From Mycobacterium sp. E2479 (lineage in GTDB: Bacteria > Actinomycetota > Actinomycetes > Mycobacteriales > Mycobacteriaceae), in assembly GCF_001667925.1 (NCBI RefSeq), contig NZ_LZJR01000006.1, positions 32,650 through 96,649 of the forward strand: a stretch of DNA of 64,000 nucleotides. The letters run 5' to 3'. Below are positions 55,066 to 62,809 of the stretch, in pieces (positions within the stretch are counted from its first letter, which is position 1; every line of letters starts with the position of its first letter). Under the pieces are notes generated by a model. The model saw only the letters and a program-made list of their open reading frames with translations, was not told the origin of the DNA and searched no databases. The position numbers and the translations under genes are program-made.

Positions 55066-58000
55066 ATGTTTGCTGTGTGCGACTACCGCATGCTGGCTAA
55101 CATGACTGAGACCACCGGCCGACGCGCGGAAACGCCGCCGCTTGAGACTCTGAATTGGAGCGACTTGGGCGTAAGCGAGCTCCCGACTGGAACGGTGACG
55201 TTGCTGCTCGCAGACGTCGAGGGCTCGACGCGGCTATGGCAACACCACCCCGACGAGATGAGCGCCGCAGTTGCGCGCCTGGACCGGGCGGTGTCGGACC
55301 TCGTGGCCCAGCACGGCGGGGTGCGCCCGGTAGAGCAGGGCGAGGGCGACAGCTTCGTGGTCGCCTTCGCTCGCGCCAGCGACGCCGCCGCATTTGCACT
55401 GCAGTTGCAGCGCACTCCGCTGTCGCCGATCAGCTTGCGGATCGGCCTGCACACCGGCGAGGTGCAACTGCGCGACGAAGCGAACTACGTTGGGCCGGCC
55501 ATCAACCGCGCCGCGCGGCTGCGCGATCTGGCGCACGGGGGCCAGACTGTCCTGTCGGCCACGACGAGTGACCTGCTCGCCGACGGACTCCCCTCTGACG
55601 TGTGGATGCTTGACCTCGGCACTCATCCATTGCGGGACCTGCCCCGGCCCGAACGGGTGACGCAGCTGTGTCACGCGGGCCTTCGCAACGACTTCCCGCC
55701 GCTTCGCGGTTCGAAAACCACTGGCAAGCAACATCTTCCACCGCAGTTTACGAGTTTCGTCGGCCGCGGCAGCGAAATCGCCATCCTGCGTGGGTTGCTC
55801 TTTGAACACCGGCTCGTGACGCTGACCGGCGCGGGTGGCGTCGGCAAGACGCGGCTGGCGGTGCAGCTGGCGAACGAGGTTGATGAAGATTTCGGGGACG
55901 GGATGTGGTACGTCGATCTGGCGCCGATCACGGACCCCGACGTCGTGCCGGTCGCGGTGACGCGCGCGCTGGGATTGCCCGATCAAGCCGGTCGTTCGAC
56001 GATGGACACGCTGACCCGTGTCATCGGTGATCGGCACCTGCTCGTCCTGTTGGACAACTGTGAGCACCTGATCGACGCGTGCGCGTCGCTGACCGTTGCG
56101 CTGTTGGCGGCCTGCCCGCGGGTGACCATTCTGGCGACGAGCCGCGAGCCGATCCGGGTGGCGGGCGAGGTCGCATGGGCGGTGCCGTCCTTGTCACTGG
56201 CCGACGAGGCGATGGCGTTGTTCACCGACCGCGCCCGGCATGTCCGCCCCGATTTCAGCGTGGCCGACGGTGATTCGGCTACGGTGACGGAGATCTGTCG
56301 GCGCCTCGATGGCATACCCCTGGCGATAGAGCTTGCGGCCGCACGGGTTCGCGCGCTGTCGTTGACGCAGATCCTTGATAGCCTGCACAACCGCTTCCGG
56401 CTGTTGACCGGCGGCGCGCGAACGGCCGTGCGCCGCCAGCAGACTCTGCGGGCATCTGTCGACTGGTCGCACGAGCTGCTGACCGAGCCCGAGCGTGTCC
56501 TGTTCCGTCGGGCCGGCGTGTTCATGGGCGGATTCGACCTCGATGCGGCGCAGGCCGTATGCGGTGGCAGCGACATCGAGCGTTATCAGACACTCGATCA
56601 GCTCACGCTGCTGATCGAGAAATCCCTTGTCGTAACCGAAGATACGCAGTTCGGTGGCGCGCGATACCGGATGCTGGAGACCGTCCGCCAATACGCGCAG
56701 GAGAAGCTCGGTGAGTCCGGCGAGGCCGGCGCGGTGCGCTCCCGACACCGCGACCACTACACCGCACTCGCCAGCCTGCTCAACACACCAGTACGCTCCG
56801 GTCATCAGCGCCGGCTCGAGCAGGCCGAAACCGAGATGGACAATCTGCGGGCGGCGTTCGCGTGGTCGCTCGAAAACGCCGAATTCGCAACCGCATTGCA
56901 ACTTGCGTCGGCCTTAGAGCCGCTGTGGGTGACTCGCGGCCGCGTGCAGGAAGGAACGGCCTGGTTCGACGCCGCGCTCGCCGATGCCACCGCCTGCGGC
57001 ATGGAGCCGCCGCCCGCGGTTCGTGCCCGCGCACTCGCCGATCGGGCCATACTCGACGGCGGGCAAAACATCCATGACAACCTGGATAAGGCTTTAGAAG
57101 CGCTGGCCATCGCCCGTGAACTCGACGACCCAGCCTTGCTGGTCCGAGCGCTCACCGGTTGCGCCGGTCTGACCGCCTACGACGCCGACGCCGCCGGTTT
57201 GTACATCGACGAGGCGCTGGGGCTCGCCCGCGCGCTGGGCGACGACTGGAGTCTGAGCCAGATCCTGGAAGTTCAGGCGTTTGCGGCGATCACCGGGAAG
57301 GGCGACGCGATCGCCGCGCGTGCGGCCGGTGAGGAAGGACGCGACCTCGCCGACGCGATCGGGGACGGATTCAACTCGCGTATGTGTCGCTGGTGTATTG
57401 CCCTGGCGCAGTGGTTTGAAGGCGATGTCACCGGAGCCCTCGCGCAGTTCCGCGATCTGGTCGCCGAGTCGGAGGTGGCCCACGACGAGATGTCCCGGAT
57501 GTCCAGCCTTATCAGCTTGAGCCACCTGCTCGCCTATGCGGGCGACACGAGCGAGGCACGGGCGGCCGCGAACGCGGCTGTCGAAGTCGCGGCGGATTTC
57601 GGCGCATTCAACCAGGGCTTCGCCTACGCGGCGTTGGCGGTCGCGACTCTGGCCGCAGGCGACCTCCCCGCGTCGGCCAGCGCCGTCGAGGCGGCCTGTC
57701 AACTAATGAACATCCAGCCCGAGCTGGCGGTCGTCAACGTCATCCCGCTTGCCCAAGTTGCGCTCGCTCAGGGGGATTTGACCGCGGCCCGCCACCGGGC
57801 CGACAATGCCGTCTCGGTGGCTCCAGGCGTGCATTTGATCCAGGCGCTGGCGACGCGTGCGCGCGTAGCGATCGCGCAGAACGAACCGGATCAAGCTGCG
57901 TGCGACGCGCACGACGCGCTCACGCGCGCAGCGGACCTCAAGAAGTACTTGGCCATTCCCGACGCGCTCGAATGCCTCGCCATACTTGCGGTCTGGGCGG

Positions 58001-58428
58001 GCGCTCACCGAGACGCCGCTCGGCTATTCGGAGCCGCACGGGGCGTTCGCATCCGCACCGGCTACGTGCGCTTCAAGATCTACGACGCGGCCCATGACGC
58101 GTCGGTGGCTGTGCTGCGCGAGGCGACGGCCGACAACGAATTCGAAGTCGCCTGGTCCGAGGGCGAGGCGCTGTCCATGGAAGAAGCGCTCGCCTATGCG
58201 CAACGCGGCCGCGGCGAACGCAAGCGACCGTCAACCGGGTGGGCATCGCTGACACCCGCCGAACTCAATGTGGTGAAACTCGTCAGCGAAGGGCTGCCGA
58301 ACAAAGACATCGCCGCGCGCCTGTTTATATCCGCACGCACCGTGCAAGCACACCTGAGCAACGTCTACTCCAAGTTGGGTATCAGCTCGAGAGTGCAACT
58401 TGCGCAAGAGGCTTCACGCCACGCTTAG
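55066..58428 (+). CDS. Large regulator: class III cyclase domain, NB-ARC ATPase, TPR, LuxR HTH
   Basis: A 1120-residue protein of the Rv0386/Rv0890c/Rv1358/Rv2488c type. Residues about 39-205 form a class III nucleotide-cyclase domain. ADVEGST (49-55) and GEGDSF (92-97) carry the two metal Asp residues, and INRAARL (146-152) the Asn/Arg pair. The adenine-specifying residues are altered (QGEG and YVGP in place of Lys and Asp). Walker A GAGGVGKT is at 255-262, and LLVLLDNCEHL is Walker B. After an NB-ARC-like ATPase come TPR-like helices (about 570-1020) and a C-terminal LuxR HTH (LTPAELNVVKLVSEG, RTVQAHLSNVYSKLG). It should be a cytosolic ATP-dependent transcription regulator. ATG codons at 55090 and 55102 are alternatives. 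Confidence 0.88.
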   Translation: MFAVCDYRMLANMTETTGRRAETPPLETLNWSDLGVSELPTGTVTLLLADVEGSTRLWQHHPDEMSAAVARLDRAVSDLVAQHGGVRPVEQGEGDSFVVAFARASDAAAFALQLQRTPLSPISLRIGLHTGEVQLRDEANYVGPAINRAARLRDLAHGGQTVLSATTSDLLADGLPSDVWMLDLGTHPLRDLPRPERVTQLCHAGLRNDFPPLRGSKTTGKQHLPPQFTSFVGRGSEIAILRGLLFEHRLVTLTGAGGVGKTRLAVQLANEVDEDFGDGMWYVDLAPITDPDVVPVAVTRALGLPDQAGRSTMDTLTRVIGDRHLLVLLDNCEHLIDACASLTVALLAACPRVTILATSREPIRVAGEVAWAVPSLSLADEAMALFTDRARHVRPDFSVADGDSATVTEICRRLDGIPLAIELAAARVRALSLTQILDSLHNRFRLLTGGARTAVRRQQTLRASVDWSHELLTEPERVLFRRAGVFMGGFDLDAAQAVCGGSDIERYQTLDQLTLLIEKSLVVTEDTQFGGARYRMLETVRQYAQEKLGESGEAGAVRSRHRDHYTALASLLNTPVRSGHQRRLEQAETEMDNLRAAFAWSLENAEFATALQLASALEPLWVTRGRVQEGTAWFDAALADATACGMEPPPAVRARALADRAILDGGQNIHDNLDKALEALAIARELDDPALLVRALTGCAGLTAYDADAAGLYIDEALGLARALGDDWSLSQILEVQAFAAITGKGDAIAARAAGEEGRDLADAIGDGFNSRMCRWCIALAQWFEGDVTGALAQFRDLVAESEVAHDEMSRMSSLISLSHLLAYAGDTSEARAAANAAVEVAADFGAFNQGFAYAALAVATLAAGDLPASASAVEAACQLMNIQPELAVVNVIPLAQVALAQGDLTAARHRADNAVSVAPGVHLIQALATRARVAIAQNEPDQAACDAHDALTRAADLKKYLAIPDALECLAILAVWAGAHRDAARLFGAARGVRIRTGYVRFKIYDAAHDASVAVLREATADNEFEVAWSEGEALSMEEALAYAQRGRGERKRPSTGWASLTPAELNVVKLVSEGLPNKDIAARLFISARTVQAHLSNVYSKLGISSRVQLAQEASRHA

Positions 58429-58862
58429 TCGCCCTTGTTGCCCCGGTGCATTTTGACCGCTCCCTCCACGTTGGCCTTCTTGTCCTCTCCGGAACCCTTC
58501 GCTGCGGCCTTCTTGCGTTTGGCGACGACGGCGTCGACCGCGCCGTTGAGCGCCGAACCCAACGGGAAGCCCAGGTAGTGGGTGAGGAAGACGGCCATCT
58601 CCTTCAGTTCGGTCTCGGTGAGCTCACCGTTGAGAAGCGCTGCGTTTATTTGGATCTCGGCCAAGTCGCGGTTTCCGATCGCGGTAACCGCCGTCAGCGT
58701 CATGATGCGCTTGTCGCGCATCGACAATCCCGGTCGCGTCCAGATGCTGCCGAACAGGTGGTCGACGGTCAGGTCGAAGTACGCGTCGCCTTCGATGTTT
58801 GGCATTTCCCAGCCGTAGACCTCGTTCATCTTCGCGAGGCCCTTGCTGCGCAGCTCGTCCAT
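58425..58862 (-). CDS. Carboxymuconolactone decarboxylase-family protein (Rv0771 type)
   Basis: A 145-residue CMD-fold protein: LFGSIWTRPGLSMRDKRIMTLTAVTAIGN, then LAEIQINAALLNGELTETELKEMAVFLTHYLGFP. The fold core is complete, but no CxxC is present, so it is not an AhpD-type peroxidase component. It is closer to gamma-carboxymuconolactone decarboxylases. A Lys-rich tail (AKRKKAAAKGSGEDKKA) follows. Its ATG overlaps the preceding stop by one base, so it is the last gene of aldA-SDR-HIBADH-CMD. It converges on the LuxR gene with a four-base overlap. Confidence 0.86.
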   Translation of the reverse strand: MDELRSKGLAKMNEVYGWEMPNIEGDAYFDLTVDHLFGSIWTRPGLSMRDKRIMTLTAVTAIGNRDLAEIQINAALLNGELTETELKEMAVFLTHYLGFPLGSALNGAVDAVVAKRKKAAAKGSGEDKKANVEGAVKMHRGNKGD

Positions 58863-59725
58863 TACGCCTCTTTCTCTGTGTGCGGAACCCCGAGGTCCGC
58901 AGCCAACCGCTGAAAGGCCAACTGAGCAAACGGCAGGTCGACCGAGACCGCCTCGCCGAGAGCCAGCGCCAGGCTCAGGTCCTTCTCCCCCAGCCCGCGG
59001 GCGTGCACAAAAGACTGGTACAGGAAGTTATCCGGTTCAATGTCTTTCATGTTGTCGCGCACCATGATCGCCCCAGGACCACTTGTGAGGGCATCGGTGT
59101 GACGGACTACCCGGCCGAGGGCCTGCAGATCGAGCCCGGCCGCCTCGGCGAGTCTCATGGCCTCACACGCCACGGCATACGAGGTGAAGGTCAACATGTT
59201 GCGGGCCAACTTCATTCGCGTACCCGCCCCCGGCTCCCCGGCGTGGACGACGATCGCGGCCCAGTGTTTGAACGCCGGCTTGATCCGCTCATACACCTCG
59301 CGCTCGGCGCCCACCATCGTGGCGAGCTCACCTTGCGCCGCCGCGGCCACCCCACCACTGACCGGCGCGTCGACGATATGGATGTCTCGCGGCTTGTGCT
59401 CGGCCGCGAGCCCGACCGCCGTGGTATCGCTGATGGTCGAGTGGATCGCGATGACGGTGCCGGGTTTCGCGTGGGTCGCCAACTCGCCGACCACCTCACG
59501 CACCTGGGCGTCGTTGAGTACGGTGATGTGAATGATGTCGGCGGCGGCGACGTCGGCGACGCTGTCGGCCAGGCTGGCACCCTTTTCGGCCAGGGGCGCC
59601 ATCGCCTCGGTCCGGATGTCGTAAACCGTTACCCCGCCCGGCCATTCGGCCATCTTCGTGGCCATCGGCGCGCCCATGTTGCCCAGGCCGATGTAGCCGA
59701 GCCTCACGTCCTCGGGTGCGGTCAT
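58862..59725 (-). CDS. 3-hydroxyisobutyrate dehydrogenase-family oxidoreductase (Rv0770 type)
   Basis: A 287-residue beta-hydroxyacid dehydrogenase. The NAD(P) loop is GYIGLGNMGAPMATKM (about residues 10-25), the substrate signature DAPVSGGVAAAAQGEL (about 118-133), and the catalytic Lys region GAGTRMKLARNML (about 168-180). It oxidises small beta-hydroxyacids or reduces the semialdehyde. Gene overlaps of four bases upstream and one downstream show tight coupling with the SDR and CMD genes. Likely part of a catabolic route with AldA. Confidence 0.9.
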   Translation of the reverse strand: MTAPEDVRLGYIGLGNMGAPMATKMAEWPGGVTVYDIRTEAMAPLAEKGASLADSVADVAAADIIHITVLNDAQVREVVGELATHAKPGTVIAIHSTISDTTAVGLAAEHKPRDIHIVDAPVSGGVAAAAQGELATMVGAEREVYERIKPAFKHWAAIVVHAGEPGAGTRMKLARNMLTFTSYAVACEAMRLAEAAGLDLQALGRVVRHTDALTSGPGAIMVRDNMKDIEPDNFLYQSFVHARGLGEKDLSLALALGEAVSVDLPFAQLAFQRLAADLGVPHTEKEA

Positions 59726-60471
59726 GATCGGATTATCTGTCCGCCGTCAACGTTGAAGATCTGTCCGGTGATCCACGATGCCTCGTCGGAGAGCAGGAAC
59801 AGACACATGCCGACCAGATCCGCGGGCGTGCCCATCCGCGACAGCGGCAGGCCCTTGACGATGTCGTCGACCATCTCTTTGGGGGTCGTGGTCCGGTTGG
59901 CCTCGGTGTCGATGGGCCCCGGAGCAATTGCGTTGATCCGGATCTTCTGGCCACCCAGTTCGCGGGAGAGCTGCTGGGTCAGACCGTTGAGCCCCACCTT
60001 GGCCAGGCCGTAGTAGTTCGCGTAAAGCCAGGCAGCGGTGGATGACTGGTTGACGATCGCGCCCCCGCCGCGTTTGGCCATCTTCTTGTATACCGCGCGG
60101 GTGCACCACAGCGCCCCGTCCAAATTCACGCTCATGAACTTCCGGTAGTACTCCGGGTCGATGGTGAGCAAGAAGTCCAGCTTCATGCCGCCAAAGATCG
60201 CGGCGTTGTTCACCAGGTAGTCGATGCCGCCGAATTCGGCCAGCGTGCGGTCGGCCATCTCCTTGGCGGACGCGGGGTCGGACACGTCGACCGGAATGCT
60301 GATGGCGGTTCCGCCGTCGCCGACGATCTGCTTGGCGACCGCGTCGGCGGCTTCGACGTTGATGTCGGCGACCACCACCGCCGCGCCCTCGTGGGCCAGC
60401 GCCTCGGCGTACGCCTGCCCGATGCCACCACCGGATCCGGTGACGATGCCGACCTTATTCTCGAATCGCAT
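59722..60471 (-). CDS. Short-chain dehydrogenase/reductase (Rv0769 type)
   Basis: A 249-residue classical SDR: GIVTGSGGGIGQAYAEAL (cofactor loop), VVADINVEAADAV with an acidic residue favouring NAD, VNNAAIFGG, the catalytic Tyr-Lys pair in ANYYGLAKVGLN, and INAIAPGPIDTEA. It overlaps the HIBADH start by four bases. The neighbours aldA, HIBADH and CMD suggest successive oxidation of an alcohol to an acid. Substrate unknown. Confidence 0.9.
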   Translation of the reverse strand: MRFENKVGIVTGSGGGIGQAYAEALAHEGAAVVVADINVEAADAVAKQIVGDGGTAISIPVDVSDPASAKEMADRTLAEFGGIDYLVNNAAIFGGMKLDFLLTIDPEYYRKFMSVNLDGALWCTRAVYKKMAKRGGGAIVNQSSTAAWLYANYYGLAKVGLNGLTQQLSRELGGQKIRINAIAPGPIDTEANRTTTPKEMVDDIVKGLPLSRMGTPADLVGMCLFLLSDEASWITGQIFNVDGGQIIRS

Positions 60472-60501
60472 GTATTCCTCTCGGTCGCCGAGTTGGCGCG
60501 G

Positions 60502-61971
60502 TCACTGCACCGCTGTGGCAATGGTTTTGATTTCCAGGTACTCCTCGAAGCCGGCCAAGCCCATTTCTCGTCCATTCCCGGACTGCTTGTAACCGCCGAA
60601 CGGCGCGTCGGCGGAGTACCAGACGCCGCCGTTGACATTGACTGTGCCCACCCGCATCCGCGAGGCGAAGTTGGCCGCACGTTCGGGGTCGACACTGAAC
60701 ACCGTGCCCGACAAGCCATATGGCGAGTCGTTGGCGATGCGCAGTGCGTCGTCGTCGCTGTCGTGGGCGATCACGGTGAGCACCGGCCCGAAGATCTCCT
60801 CACGGGCGGGCCGCGCGTCGTTGGTCAGGCCCGCGATCACGGTGGGCTCGATGAAGAACCCGCGATCCTTGTCTGCCGGGCGGCCACCGCCACAGGCGAA
60901 CGTCCCGCCCTCGGCGATCGCCAGATCGAGATAGCCCTGCACTCGCTCCCGTTGGCGGGCGGAAATCACCGGCCCACACACGGTTCCCGGGTCGTCGGGG
61001 TTGCCGGGCTTGATCGAGCCCATGGTGCCCGCCGCGATCGCGACGGCCTCGTCGTAACGGGCTCGCGGCACCACCAGCCGGGTCGTGATGGCGCAGCCCT
61101 GCCCGGCGTGCATGGCCGCGGTGAACGCAGACATCGAGCACGCCCCGCCCAGGTCGGCGTCATCGAGAACGACGAACGCCGACTTGCCGCCCAGCTCCAG
61201 GAACACCCGCTTGATGGTCGCGGCGGCATCACCCATGACGCTGCGGCCGGTCGCGGTCGATCCGGTGAACGAAACCATGTCCACCCGAGGGTCTTTCGAG
61301 AGCAACGCCCCCATTCGGTGGTCGTTCGACGTGATGATGTTGACGACACCGGGCGGGAAGTCGGTGTGCTCGGCGATGATTTCGCCGAGCACCGCCGCAC
61401 ACCAGGGGGTGTCCGGTGCGGGCTTCAACACCACGGTATTGCCGGCGGCCAGCGCGGGTCCCAACTTGGCGAGATTGATCTGGTGTGGGAAGTTCCACGG
61501 GGTGATCGCGCCAACGACACCGACGGCCTCCCGCGCGATCGTGCGCCGGGTCGGGATGCCCATCGGCGATGCCTGTCCGAGGTCAGCGTTCCACTCGTAG
61601 GACTCGGCGGTGTCGGCCGCGAAGCTCAGGTCACCGACCGGTCCCTCCAATTGGGCGGCCGAAGTGAGCATCCGCGGGGCGCCGACCTCGGCGATGGTGA
61701 TGTCGCGCAGTTCCTCGATGTGGTCGCGCATCGCGTCGCGCAGCTGCCGAATGCAACGCACCCGCAATTCGGTGTTGCGGGACCAGTCCGTCTCGTCGAA
61801 GGCGCGCCGCGCGGCGTCGATGGCGCGGTCCATGTCGGTGGCGTCGCCGTTTGCGGCAACGCCCAGCACCTCCTCGGTCGCCGGGTTCACCGTGGGGAAG
61901 TTGCCGGCGCTTCCGGCCGACAGCTTGCCGTCGATGAACAGTTCACTTACGCCGTCGGCCAACAAGGCCAT
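60502..61971 (-). CDS. aldA: Aldehyde dehydrogenase
   Basis: A 489-residue NAD(P)-dependent aldehyde dehydrogenase (Rv0768 ortholog). The NAD site is GAITPWNFPHQINLAKLGPALAAGNTVVLKP. The general base Glu lies in LELGGKSAFVVLDD (about residue 258), and the catalytic Cys in HAGQGCAITTRLVVP (about residue 292). EEIFGPVLTVI and SPYGLSGTVF follow as usual. The start is ATG at 61971 behind GGGAGCGGGAC. A GGACA-N2-TGTCC palindrome lies 45 bp upstream, matching one at the divergent TetR start, so AldA and its operon are probably TetR-repressed. Confidence 0.95.
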   Translation of the reverse strand: MALLADGVSELFIDGKLSAGSAGNFPTVNPATEEVLGVAANGDATDMDRAIDAARRAFDETDWSRNTELRVRCIRQLRDAMRDHIEELRDITIAEVGAPRMLTSAAQLEGPVGDLSFAADTAESYEWNADLGQASPMGIPTRRTIAREAVGVVGAITPWNFPHQINLAKLGPALAAGNTVVLKPAPDTPWCAAVLGEIIAEHTDFPPGVVNIITSNDHRMGALLSKDPRVDMVSFTGSTATGRSVMGDAAATIKRVFLELGGKSAFVVLDDADLGGACSMSAFTAAMHAGQGCAITTRLVVPRARYDEAVAIAAGTMGSIKPGNPDDPGTVCGPVISARQRERVQGYLDLAIAEGGTFACGGGRPADKDRGFFIEPTVIAGLTNDARPAREEIFGPVLTVIAHDSDDDALRIANDSPYGLSGTVFSVDPERAANFASRMRVGTVNVNGGVWYSADAPFGGYKQSGNGREMGLAGFEEYLEIKTIATAVQ

Positions 61972-62015
61972 GTCCCGCTCCCGTCTGTGCGCGGCGACCG
62001 CCCCGCCATTCTAAT

Positions 62016-62027
62016 GGACAGTTGTCC
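62016..62027. promoter_or_regulatory. TetR operator A (aldA side)
   Basis: GGACA-GT-TGTCC is a 12-bp palindrome 45 bp upstream of the aldA start. It matches the palindrome at 62174-62185 at ten of twelve positions with the same spacing. The adjacent TetR is the natural ligand. Confidence 0.65.
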
Positions 62028-62167
62028 GATATTGCCCGATCGAACCATAGTCGCCCGGTCATCGAAGGTGCAAGGGCCGATCCCGAAAGTCGTCCGCAAA
62101 ACCGTAATACTCAGGTACTGAGCAGCGCATATCCGGATTAGGCTTGCTTCTCGCCGTTTCCTTCCAC

Positions 62168-62173
62168 TAGCTT
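62168..62173 (+). promoter_or_regulatory. -10 element TAGCTT of the TetR-cyp123 operon (leaderless)
   Basis: TAGCTT is followed by GGACAT and the GTG at 62180. The six-base spacing fits a leaderless message. The hexamer abuts the TetR operator, so repressor binding would block the transcription start. Confidence 0.55.
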
Positions 62174-62185
62174 GGACATGTGTCC
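62174..62185. promoter_or_regulatory. TetR operator B (overlaps the TetR start codon)
   Basis: GGACA-TG-TGTCC, extended to TGGACATGTGTCCA (62173-62186), is a 14-bp palindrome that contains the GTG start of the TetR gene. Together with operator A it frames the divergent promoter and indicates autorepression. Confidence 0.65.
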
Positions 62186-62809
62186 AGCGACGCACTGGTG
62201 ACCATTACTTCCGACGGCGACTGCCAGACCGGTCAGCCGGCGCGTAACCGCCGCCAGGAGGAGACCTTCCGCAAGGTGTTGGCGGCCGGCATCGAAACCC
62301 TGCGGGAGAAGTCGTACGCCGGCCTGACGGTGCGTGCGGTCGCCGCCCGCGCCAAAGTCGCGCCGGCCACCGCCTATACCTACTTCTCGTCGAAGAACCA
62401 CCTGATCGCCGAGGTCTATCTGGACCTGGTGCGGCAGGTTCCTTTCTTCACCGACGTCAACGAGCCGATGCCGGTCCGAGTGGACAAGGTGCTGCGTCAC
62501 CTGGCGCTGGTGGTCGCCGACGAACCCGAGGTCGGTGCCGCGTGCACGACGGCACTGCTCGGTGGCGGCACAGATCCGGCGGTGGGTGCGGTGCGCGACC
62601 GCATCGGCGCGGAAATCCACCGGCGCATCGCGACGGCCATTGGGCCCGGAGCCGACCCGAATACGGTGGCCGCCCTCGAGATGGCTTTCTTCGGCGCGCT
62701 GGTACAGGCCGCCAGTGGCCAGTTCACCTATCACCAAATCGCCGACCGGTTGGCGTATGTGGTGAGTCTGATTCTGCCCGGGAAGACAAGCCAGGAGACA
62801 AGAACCTAA
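62180..62809 (+). CDS. TetR-family regulator (Rv0767c type)
   Basis: A 209-residue TetR protein. The HTH segment is RRQEETFRKVLAAGIETLREKSYAGLTVRAVAARAKVAPATAYTYFSSKNHLIAEVY (about residues 23-80). The ligand domain ends in QFTYHQIADRLAYVVSLILPG. The GTG start at 62180 sits inside its own operator and six bases after a -10 box. The stop codon is directly followed by the cyp123 ATG with no gap, so the two are one operon. It probably controls both cyp123 and the divergent aldA operon. Confidence 0.9.
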   Translation: MSSDALVTITSDGDCQTGQPARNRRQEETFRKVLAAGIETLREKSYAGLTVRAVAARAKVAPATAYTYFSSKNHLIAEVYLDLVRQVPFFTDVNEPMPVRVDKVLRHLALVVADEPEVGAACTTALLGGGTDPAVGAVRDRIGAEIHRRIATAIGPGADPNTVAALEMAFFGALVQAASGQFTYHQIADRLAYVVSLILPGKTSQETRT

